Below are positions 7,732-15,078 of a DNA stretch of 20,406 nucleotides, in pieces. Numbering within the stretch: the stretch's first letter is position 1; each line of letters begins with the position of its first letter. Source of the DNA: an uncultured Lachnospiraceae bacterium (lineage in GTDB: Bacteria > Bacillota > Clostridia > Lachnospirales > Lachnospiraceae); the NCBI GenBank assembly GCA_910577675.1, contig CAJTOR010000006.1, forward strand, positions 103,787 through 124,192, read 5' to 3'. The notes beneath the pieces are model-generated. The model did not search any database. It was given only the letters and a program-made list of their open reading frames with translations, and was not told where the DNA came from. The position numbers and the translations under genes were made by a program.

Positions 7732-8789
7732 ACTCCTCTCTTCTTTTCTTTCCTGTCCTTAAAGATCAGGAAGGCAGCGCCGATAATCAACAGCACAATC
7801 AGGCTGTAAATCCAGGCGTAGGTCGCCGCGTAGCCAAGACCGCCGCTCATATTGCCGGTTGCTGTCTTAATCAGGCCGTAGACCGGGTTCGTATCGTAGG
7901 TTCCGAGCTGTGCGATCGTAAAAATCGTACATACCAAAGCGATCGGCTTAATCATTGGGATGATAATCTTCCACAAAATCTGCCAGCTATTCGCCGAATC
8001 GATCTTCGCCGCTTCAAACAGGCTCGGATTGATTTTTTGAAGACCATTGATAAATAGCACGATCGGGATTCCGGTAAACCACAGGATCACCGAAAGCTCG
8101 TCGAGCACGCCGCCAAGAGTATGTGCAAACTGCGGCGAGTAACTCTCGATCATATTCATGATAAAGAGCCCGTCATAGCGGCTGACCTCCTCCATATGCT
8201 CGGACACATTCGCATCCAGGATCTGTGACATAACCGGTCCTGACATAATGATGACCGGCAGGAAATAAATCGTGCGGAACATCCCGCGGAATTTCGTCAG
8301 CTTGCTCATCAGGTAGGCGATGATAAAAGAAACGATAATCACCACAAAGGTGTACGGGATAATCATCGCAAGAAACTCAAGCAGCGCCGGGACAAATTCC
8401 GTGTTCTTAAAAAATGCAGTCACATAATTTGCCATCCCAACGAAATCAATCTCCCATCCGCGCACGCTCGTGCGGACATCCGTGAAACTCAGATAGATTG
8501 TCGCGACAAACGGAAACAGGGTGAAGATCACAAAGCCGATAATCCACGGCAGCATGAACAGGTAACCTAAGCGGTTCTGCCTGCGCTTGTAGGCATTAAC
8601 CTTCTTTTTGTTGATCTTAACCGGGGCAGCCTCCTGTTCCTTCCCGCCCTGCATTTTCGTTTCTGCAAAAGCATTCTTCCCCGCGGCTTTCGATTTGTCC
8701 TTTTCCTGCTTCTTTTCTGCCTTACCGTCCACTTCAGCCTTTGCCATCTCTTTTGCCAATGTATTTTCTTTCCCGTCTTTCTTCATCAT
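7728..8789 (-). CDS. CUT1 sugar ABC transporter permease, MalF/MsmF type, with charged N-terminal extension (pair 2)
   Basis: A 353-residue integral membrane permease. The core begins at RLGYLFMLPWIIGFVIFTLFP (73-93), the standard first helix of MsmF/LplB-like subunits. The EAA loop is at about 259-278 (EAAKIDSANSWQILWKIIIP). Residues 1-70 are an unusual Lys/Glu/Ala-rich extension (for example KAEKKQEKDKSKAAGK), probably cytoplasmic and disordered or coiled, about 50 residues longer than most relatives. It partners with the following MalG-type subunit, with which it overlaps by four bases. Its start ATGATG overlaps the TGA of the DUF5696-like gene, and AAGGGG lies 4-7 bases upstream of the two ATGs. 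The extension might contact the shared ATPase or the RNA/ribosome, but nothing in the sequence proves this. Family certain; substrate inferred. Confidence 0.93.
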   Translation of the reverse strand: MMKKDGKENTLAKEMAKAEVDGKAEKKQEKDKSKAAGKNAFAETKMQGGKEQEAAPVKINKKKVNAYKRRQNRLGYLFMLPWIIGFVIFTLFPFVATIYLSFTDVRTSVRGWEIDFVGMANYVTAFFKNTEFVPALLEFLAMIIPYTFVVIIVSFIIAYLMSKLTKFRGMFRTIYFLPVIIMSGPVMSQILDANVSEHMEEVSRYDGLFIMNMIESYSPQFAHTLGGVLDELSVILWFTGIPIVLFINGLQKINPSLFEAAKIDSANSWQILWKIIIPMIKPIALVCTIFTIAQLGTYDTNPVYGLIKTATGNMSGGLGYAATYAWIYSLIVLLIIGAAFLIFKDRKEKKRGV

Positions 8790-11200
8790 CTCACCCCTTC
8801 CCCGGAAATTACTTCTGCGCTCAAACCGCCGATTTCATTCCCCTGCCAGGATACCGTATGATCCGTGTAATTGATCACCACATACTTCATATCCTGACCG
8901 TTCTGGTAAGTATTTAAAATCACGCCGTCCTCAAGCACCGTGCGGTCCGTCCACGCATAGCCGGAAACCTTTGATAACACCTTATTGACGCTGTTGTAGA
9001 TACTTCCGATCAAAGTTTCGTACTGCGCGAATTCCGTCGAGTACAGGTCGGAGGAAACCGTGTCCGCAAGATAGTACGACGGCTCTTTCGATAAAATGAA
9101 GGACGGCGACATATTGTAGTCGATCATCTTCAAAATATCGGACTGTGCGTAGAACGAGAAATTGGAGTACGGCGCATACATTTCCATTGTCCCGTGGAGC
9201 ACAAGCTGCAAGAACGGTACGGTATCCGTTTCAAACACGTACTGCGAGGTTCCCGCCGGCATCTGTAAAAAGCGGTCGGTATATTTCCACAGGTACATAT
9301 TCGGGTTAACCAGATTGACCTTCAGATCATTCTTTACCCCCGCAAGCGTATCCTGATAAAGTGCGATTGCCTCCGTAATGGAGAAGTCCACGCCGTCGCG
9401 GTCATAGGTTCCCGTCAGGATATTGGATATTCCGTCAAGCGTAATGGAAGCGCTGGTCTTCTTTAATTTTTCCGCGAGTGTTTTTGTCCATGCCGCAACC
9501 TTTTTCGGCGTTGCGCGGCTAAAATTTGCCACCGGCACATTCTGCGGCAGGATCATACTCTCATCCACCTCGACATACCAGGTATTGACATGCTTTGCAG
9601 CGGTATTGTAATAACCCGTCATCTCCCGGTTGATGGTCGCCATCTCGCGCGAATAGGAAATATCAATCCCCTGTTTTTCATATTTGGAAAACAAATCTTT
9701 AAAATCCCCGGAACTTCCGATTTTCCCGGAATATTTCACCTTATCCGGGCGGGTCAGGGTTTCACCGTTTTTCTGCCAGCCAATCAGCCCGGCGTTCATG
9801 TTTTTGATACCGTCCTGCACAAGAGTATTTAAAATATCATCCACATCCTGTGCCGTCGTCACGACCACCTGCTCATTGCCAAGCAGCCCGCTCTTTGCAT
9901 CCGCCATAATAAAATCAAGCCGAAGAGGGATATCCCCCGCCCCGTCAACAGGGGTCAGAACGCCCTGCTCCATCAGGTGCGCGCGGTAAGCTGCCGCCAT
10001 CCCGGTATAGTCCGCCGCAAAGCTTTTCCCGTCGCTGCCGTCACCCTCAAGGAAGGTGTAAGTCATGGAAACATCGACATGCTGCGGTTCTGCCATCATG
10101 GAGAAATACCCCGCCCCCTGCTTGTTATAGACCTGGAAATACGAGAGGTTGTACTCAAAGCGCGGGTAGCCCCAGGTATATTTTACCTTTTTGTTCTCAT
10201 CCGGGCGCACGATAATCTCCATATACTCCGCCCCGGATTCCGCGTATGCGACAAACGCCGCCTGCGAATCTCCGTGCGCGATCCCGAACACCGGCATCAC
10301 CGGGTTCTTTAGCGGTACGGCATCGTTTCTGCTCGTGGTGTAATAAGGCTCGGTGCTAAGATCCGGTCCGTACACATCCCCGATGTATTCCGTGAAGGAC
10401 ACCGCATTGTCGGCAAAGCGGATCAGCCCGCCGCAGCCGTCCGGCACAAGGACATAGCCCGGCACCATGTATTTCTTTTGGTTCTCCCCATACTCCCCGG
10501 TTTCCGGATCCCAGAAAGCCGCCTCGCCGCCCGATGCGCCGAGGAACGGGGTAAGCAGCACGGATGCCATCCGGCTCTTTCCTGCACCGGAAATCTCCTC
10601 GTAAGGAATCTCGTAGCGTATGGAATCTTCAAGGAATGTAATATACACTTTCATTTGCAGGTCGATCGCCGAAAAATCCACGTCAAGCCGCCTTGTTGCC
10701 GGGTTGTCGTTCAACATGACAAGTTTGGAACTTGCGCCGTCTTTGGAAGCGGAGCTAATGTTTTTTACGGTGTCGGACTCGTAGTATTCCACGGTAACTA
10801 AGGAATTGGCAATCCCAACATAGGTTGCGTTCATGCTTGCCTCCTTCGGCTCCGCCACCGCCGCCTTCTCCTCTGTAGTTTGTGCCGCTTTTACGGCGGC
10901 AGTAAGATCGGCAGAAAATGCGACATCCGCGCCTGTCTTCCACACATAGCCGCTCCTCTTATCCTCCACCGCGATAATATCGCGGTCCTCGCGGTAATAA
11001 TAGCGCATGGTATCCGTTTCGTAAAGCAGTTGGTACGCGTCAAGCTTTACAATATCATACGTTACTTTATCCGGCGGCAGCTTTGTATCCCTTCCCGTCG
11101 GGAGGTAGGTTTTTGCGTAAGCCACCGTGGTGATCCCCAGAAGAAGACCCGCCGAAACAAGCGCCGCTATGATTCTTTTCTTTTTACCGGTTCCAGACAT
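8786..11200 (-). CDS. Large exported DUF5696-like protein, possible glycosidase-fold component
   Basis: An 804-residue protein with a Sec signal peptide (Lys-rich n-region, hydrophobic core, likely cleavage after AYA at 27-29). There is no lipobox and no C-terminal anchor, so it is secreted or tethered through partners. From memory it resembles DUF5696 proteins found beside CUT1 transporters in Firmicutes; I could not verify this. Residues 40-400 look beta-rich, like an N-terminal beta-supersandwich. Residues 425-720 alternate strands and helices (RLDFIMAD, NAGLIGWQKNG, SITLDGISNIL, VNLVNPNMYLW, VPFLQLVLHG), suggesting a TIM barrel of the GH101/GH129-like sort, with acidic candidates such as Asp589 and Asp601. 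A short beta domain ends the protein. Start 11200 has AGGAGGT 8 bases upstream and overlaps the propeller gene by 17 bases. It might trim oligosaccharides or be a non-catalytic binding subunit. Function unknown. Confidence 0.8.
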   Translation of the reverse strand: MSGTGKKKRIIAALVSAGLLLGITTVAYAKTYLPTGRDTKLPPDKVTYDIVKLDAYQLLYETDTMRYYYREDRDIIAVEDKRSGYVWKTGADVAFSADLTAAVKAAQTTEEKAAVAEPKEASMNATYVGIANSLVTVEYYESDTVKNISSASKDGASSKLVMLNDNPATRRLDVDFSAIDLQMKVYITFLEDSIRYEIPYEEISGAGKSRMASVLLTPFLGASGGEAAFWDPETGEYGENQKKYMVPGYVLVPDGCGGLIRFADNAVSFTEYIGDVYGPDLSTEPYYTTSRNDAVPLKNPVMPVFGIAHGDSQAAFVAYAESGAEYMEIIVRPDENKKVKYTWGYPRFEYNLSYFQVYNKQGAGYFSMMAEPQHVDVSMTYTFLEGDGSDGKSFAADYTGMAAAYRAHLMEQGVLTPVDGAGDIPLRLDFIMADAKSGLLGNEQVVVTTAQDVDDILNTLVQDGIKNMNAGLIGWQKNGETLTRPDKVKYSGKIGSSGDFKDLFSKYEKQGIDISYSREMATINREMTGYYNTAAKHVNTWYVEVDESMILPQNVPVANFSRATPKKVAAWTKTLAEKLKKTSASITLDGISNILTGTYDRDGVDFSITEAIALYQDTLAGVKNDLKVNLVNPNMYLWKYTDRFLQMPAGTSQYVFETDTVPFLQLVLHGTMEMYAPYSNFSFYAQSDILKMIDYNMSPSFILSKEPSYYLADTVSSDLYSTEFAQYETLIGSIYNSVNKVLSKVSGYAWTDRTVLEDGVILNTYQNGQDMKYVVINYTDHTVSWQGNEIGGLSAEVISGEGVR

Positions 11201-13232
11201 TGCGCAGCACCTCCTGTCCTACTGTGTAGAGGAATTCATACAGATCCTCGCACATAATCATTACGATTAGCACCATGACCGCCGCAATCATCATAAAGAT
11301 AACGGTCAGGATAATACTTTTTACGGTTTCCTTCCCCGAATAGTCGTGCACGGTCAAAAATCCAAGGAAAATCAGGATGATGGACCACGCCGCGCCCACT
11401 AAGAGCATCAGTGTAAGCAGGAAGGATTCGTTGTATGTCATTCCGTAGGAGCACACTGTAATCAGGAAAAGTGCCACCAAAAGCGGCAGCGACCCGTATG
11501 CCGGTATCATGTACACCTGAGCCAAAGTCCCGTCCCCGTCCGTGATGGAAGTCACCAGCCAGTTGCAGAAGATAAACAGCAGGAGCAGGACGAAAAATCC
11601 CACGACAATACCGCCGATATCCATATCCTCCACCGCCACATACTGATAGATAAAGCCCTTCTTTGTCTGGTAGAGCATGTAGATGACAAAGAAAATAACA
11701 TAGATTGCCGTAGCGCCGAAAACACTGCCCGCCCGGTGCCTGCGGATTTCATAATACATATTGGAAGGCGATTTGCAAATCTTTTTGGCAAACTGCAAAT
11801 CCCGCAGTACGGGAAGTTTTGCAATCTGCGCCGAGAGTGCTCCTTTTGCATTCTTAATCCTGCGCTTTTTGCGGTCCAGGAAAGAAACCACCTTCATCAG
11901 GATAAACAACACGACCACAAGGATAAATGCCACCGGCAGAACCTTCTGGATTTTTGCATTGCGCACTTCCCAGAATGCCTCGGAATAGTAGGAACGGTTT
12001 CCCGCAACCTTGAAATGTTCCATCGCTTCCTCGTAGCGCCCTGCGTGGAAATATGCCTTGCCGACACCGTCGTGCGCGAGCACCGACATCTGGTTTAAGC
12101 GCAGCACCTCGTTCCATTTGTCCATCGATTCCTCATACAGACCCTGCTCGTAGAGTGCCATCGCCTCATAGACCATCAGCGCGTAATCGGTCGGCCGAAA
12201 CGAGATCAGATAACCCTTATCGCCATCCGCCGTCCACACATTGCCTTCCATATCCACCGCCACGGTCGGCAGGGAAGAATAAAGACCTGCCACATCCATA
12301 TTGCTCTGGTTTGAACCGAAGGAGAAAATCAGCTCGCCGCTCGGCGAATGGACATCCACCAGACCGGTCGTGGAACAGGAATAGATAATCCCCTGCCCGT
12401 CCACATAAATATCCGCGATATTCTCGCTGATGCTAAACACCGTTTCCTTAAACATATTGCCGCCGGAAGTGTTATGCTTTTTCACGGCGTTGCGAAAATC
12501 CCCCATTGTTGTGGTGTAGACAATCCCCTGATGATCAAGGAAGACATTGGAGAATGTTGTCGGTACGACATCGAGCATGTTCTCAAGCTGTTCCCTTGAA
12601 AAGATCAGGCGCTGCAGGGCTTCCGAAAAATTAACTTTCGACTTGTTCACGGTAAAATACCCGAGGAAATCGCCCGTGTGCGAGAGCTGGATCACACCGC
12701 TGTAGACACCCTCGCCGATAATATACATATTGCCGCTCTTATCGACCGCAATCTTGTTCGGCTCAAAGTTCGTGTCGGAAAACAGCGGGGTATCCGGCTT
12801 TTCAAACGCTTCTTTTAACTCGAACTCCTTCGAGAAGCGGAAAACGGTCTTTGCCCCGGCATCCGCCACGTAAAGGTCGCCTGCTTCCGTGACAAAGATA
12901 CCCCTAGGGGTTGTGAAACCCGCATGGGCAAGTTCCATCTCCACCCTGCCCTCATGGATATTGTACTTTATAATCCTGCGGTTGCCGGAATCCGCAATGT
13001 ATAACATGTTTTCCTTGTCGATAAAAAGATCCTGCGGGTTTTTAAGCCCAAGATCCGTGATCGTGCGCTCCGGCAGATAAGCGTCCTGTGTGCGCACAAA
13101 ATCATCGTTGTCATCGAGCGTGTAGGTGTAGCTGGTCGCCTGCGAGGCAAACGCCGTGCCGGTTTCGCAAAAGATCAGGAACAGAGAGGCAAGCAGCAAA
13201 ACCAGTCCCGTTTTGGTTCTTCGTTTTTTCAT
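11184..13232 (-). CDS. NHL beta-propeller / TPR / Yip1-like polytopic membrane protein
   Basis: A 682-residue modular membrane protein. Signal peptide-like residues 1-30 are followed by NHL-type propeller repeats at about 55-345, with blocks such as LKNPQDLFIDKENMLYIADS, TPRGIFVTEAGDLYVADA and LPTVAVDMEGNVWTADGD. A TPR-like pair follows at about 352-412 (YEAMALYEQGLYEESMDKW, AHDGVGKAYFHAGRYEEAM). One membrane helix at about 430-450 and a basic linker lead to a five-helix C-terminal domain (about 502-662) like Yip1-family proteins. The propeller and TPRs would face outside, next to the binding proteins and the DUF5696-like protein. It lies 14 bases after a MalG-type permease stop and overlaps the DUF5696-like gene by 17 bases, which implies stoichiometric production with the transporter. 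It could be a scaffold, docking platform or sugar sensor. No catalytic motif is seen and the function is not known to me. Start: GGAGG 7 bases before ATG 13232. Confidence 0.85.
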   Translation of the reverse strand: MKKRRTKTGLVLLLASLFLIFCETGTAFASQATSYTYTLDDNDDFVRTQDAYLPERTITDLGLKNPQDLFIDKENMLYIADSGNRRIIKYNIHEGRVEMELAHAGFTTPRGIFVTEAGDLYVADAGAKTVFRFSKEFELKEAFEKPDTPLFSDTNFEPNKIAVDKSGNMYIIGEGVYSGVIQLSHTGDFLGYFTVNKSKVNFSEALQRLIFSREQLENMLDVVPTTFSNVFLDHQGIVYTTTMGDFRNAVKKHNTSGGNMFKETVFSISENIADIYVDGQGIIYSCSTTGLVDVHSPSGELIFSFGSNQSNMDVAGLYSSLPTVAVDMEGNVWTADGDKGYLISFRPTDYALMVYEAMALYEQGLYEESMDKWNEVLRLNQMSVLAHDGVGKAYFHAGRYEEAMEHFKVAGNRSYYSEAFWEVRNAKIQKVLPVAFILVVVLFILMKVVSFLDRKKRRIKNAKGALSAQIAKLPVLRDLQFAKKICKSPSNMYYEIRRHRAGSVFGATAIYVIFFVIYMLYQTKKGFIYQYVAVEDMDIGGIVVGFFVLLLLFIFCNWLVTSITDGDGTLAQVYMIPAYGSLPLLVALFLITVCSYGMTYNESFLLTLMLLVGAAWSIILIFLGFLTVHDYSGKETVKSIILTVIFMMIAAVMVLIVMIMCEDLYEFLYTVGQEVLRNVWNR

Positions 13233-13246
13233 ATTCGCCCTCCCCC

Positions 13247-14140
13247 TTATTTGATACCCGAATGGCTCATAGTGTTCATAACCTGCGACTGCATGCAGAT
13301 AAAGATGATGAGCGTCGGCAAAAACAGGATGACCGAAGCTGCTGCCACCATACCCTGCGCGGCAACGGTGTTGTTGGTCGCGATGGAATTTAAGTAAAAC
13401 GCGAGCGTGCGCATGGAGTCGTCGGTAATAAAATTGTTTGATGCTTCGACCGCGCCCCAGACCTGCTGGAAAGTCAGCACCACCGAGGTTGCAAGTGCCG
13501 GTCTGGTTAACGGGATGATTACCTTAAAAATAATGGTAACATCATTTGCCCCGTCCATAACCGCCGCCTCAATCAAAGCGTCCGGAATCTGATCCACAAA
13601 CTGCTTAACTAAGAACAGACCGACCGGCATCGCAATCAGCGGCAGGATATGCGCCCACCAGGTGTCGATCATGCCCATTTTTACGATTACGATATAGCGC
13701 GGCACCGCAACCGCCGTCGGCACAAACATCAGGGCTAACTGATTTAAGCCAAACAGCGCCTTATTCCCCTTAAACTTCTTTTTGGAGAAGACATATGCCG
13801 CTGTCACCGTAATCACAAGGTTTAACACCACGGTAAGGAGCGTTACGATCAGTGAGTTTAACAAATATCTTGACATCGGCACACCCGTCGTCCCGGAGAG
13901 TTCGAAGAGATCCTTGAAATTCTTTAAGGTCGGATTCTTCGCGATAATGGTCGGCGGGAAGGCAAACAGTTCGCCGAGCGGTTTGAACGCCTGGTTAATA
14001 ATATAAATCACCGGGATAATCATGAAGATGGACAGCGGCAGCAGGATGCAGTAAAATTTCACCTGCCCCGACGAAAACCCCTTCGGATTGATCCTTGAGC
14101 CTGCAAAGCGGCTCTTCCTTTTTCTTTTTCCCTGCTTCAT
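13247..14140 (-). CDS. CUT1 sugar ABC transporter permease, MalG type (pair 1)
   Basis: A 297-residue integral membrane permease with six hydrophobic segments, beginning at FYCILLPLSIFMIIPVIYII. The EAA loop is at about 191-210 (EAAVMDGANDVTIIFKVIIP). The C-terminus NTMSHSGIK replaces the usual FVQG..GAVK ending. A GTG at 14152 gives a frame four residues longer that overlaps the preceding stop, but the ATG at 14140 with GGAGG five bases upstream is the better start. It forms a heterodimer with the MalF-type permease encoded just before it, 11 bases away, and is followed after 14 bases by the propeller protein gene. It differs clearly in sequence from the second MalG-type subunit at 6802-7731, so the two pairs are not a recent duplication. 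ATPase must come from elsewhere. Confidence 0.93.
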   Translation of the reverse strand: MKQGKRKRKSRFAGSRINPKGFSSGQVKFYCILLPLSIFMIIPVIYIINQAFKPLGELFAFPPTIIAKNPTLKNFKDLFELSGTTGVPMSRYLLNSLIVTLLTVVLNLVITVTAAYVFSKKKFKGNKALFGLNQLALMFVPTAVAVPRYIVIVKMGMIDTWWAHILPLIAMPVGLFLVKQFVDQIPDALIEAAVMDGANDVTIIFKVIIPLTRPALATSVVLTFQQVWGAVEASNNFITDDSMRTLAFYLNSIATNNTVAAQGMVAAASVILFLPTLIIFICMQSQVMNTMSHSGIK

Positions 14141-14151
14141 ATTGGCCTCCA

Positions 14152-15078
14152 CTAATCTTCGCTAAAGAGCTTTTGCGCTACCTTGTTGAACAGATAGACA
14201 ACGAGCAGCAGCACAACGGATACCGCGGCAGCATAGCCCATCTCGTAGCGGATAAAGCCGTAATCGTCAATGTGGTTTGTGATGAGCTGCCCGGAGTATT
14301 CGGGCGTTGGGTTCGCCCCGGAGAGCGTCACGCCGATCCACCCCATATTGAACGCATTTACAATCGCCATAACCGCACCGAAAAGCATCTGCGGCTTCAT
14401 CGACGGGATGGTAATGTAAAAAATCTCCTGGAAGCGGTTTCTCATACCGTCCACATAGGCCGCCTCATAAAGCTCGTCGTTGATATTTAAAATACCGGAG
14501 ATCATCGCCAAAAAGCCGATGCCCATCGCCGACCAGAGCGAAACGAAGATCATGATCTCCATAAAGTAATCCTTTGTCAAAAGGAACTGGATTGGCTGGT
14601 CGATCACATCCAGCTTCATCAGCAGGTTGTTGATAATACCCCTCTGGTCGCCGGAGAAGATCGTCTTCCAGATAACCCCGATAAAAACCTGGCCGAGCAT
14701 GGACGGCGTGTAGATGGCAAGCGCGATAATCGTGCGCGGGACTGCCTGAATCTGCGCGAGCATCCATGCGAGCAGGAAAGATAAGGCGTAGCCGCCCGGA
14801 CCTACCACAAGCGCGTAGAGAAGCGTGTTTGGCAGGACGTATTTTAAGAATACTTCATCCTGCGTAAAGAGTGTGATATAGTTTAACAGCCCGGTAAAGC
14901 CCGGTTTGTTAATCACGTCATAGTACGTGAAGGACAGACCGATGGCGATGACGACCGGAATAAGGATGAACATGGAAAATACAATGCCATACGGCAGGAG
15001 CAGGGCACCGCCCTTAAAGCCTTCGGTGTGGAACAGGCTCTTTTTTCTTTTTTTCACTGCACTCGCTGTGGCTTTCAT
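14152..15078 (-). CDS. CUT1 sugar ABC transporter permease, MalF type (pair 1)
   Basis: A 308-residue integral membrane permease. A basic N-terminus (KKRKK) precedes the first helix GALLLPYGIVFSMFILIPVVI (24-44), which is the MalF/MsmF/UgpA pattern. The EAA loop is at about 205-224 (EAAYVDGMRNRFQEIFYITIP). It should form one half of the membrane channel for sugars delivered by the large binding protein encoded immediately before it: the ATG at 15078 overlaps that gene's TGA by four bases, with GGAGG ahead. Translational coupling to the 975-residue binding protein suggests that they work in the same complex. No unusual residues or truncation. Confidence 0.93.
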   Translation of the reverse strand: MKATASAVKKRKKSLFHTEGFKGGALLLPYGIVFSMFILIPVVIAIGLSFTYYDVINKPGFTGLLNYITLFTQDEVFLKYVLPNTLLYALVVGPGGYALSFLLAWMLAQIQAVPRTIIALAIYTPSMLGQVFIGVIWKTIFSGDQRGIINNLLMKLDVIDQPIQFLLTKDYFMEIMIFVSLWSAMGIGFLAMISGILNINDELYEAAYVDGMRNRFQEIFYITIPSMKPQMLFGAVMAIVNAFNMGWIGVTLSGANPTPEYSGQLITNHIDDYGFIRYEMGYAAAVSVVLLLVVYLFNKVAQKLFSED

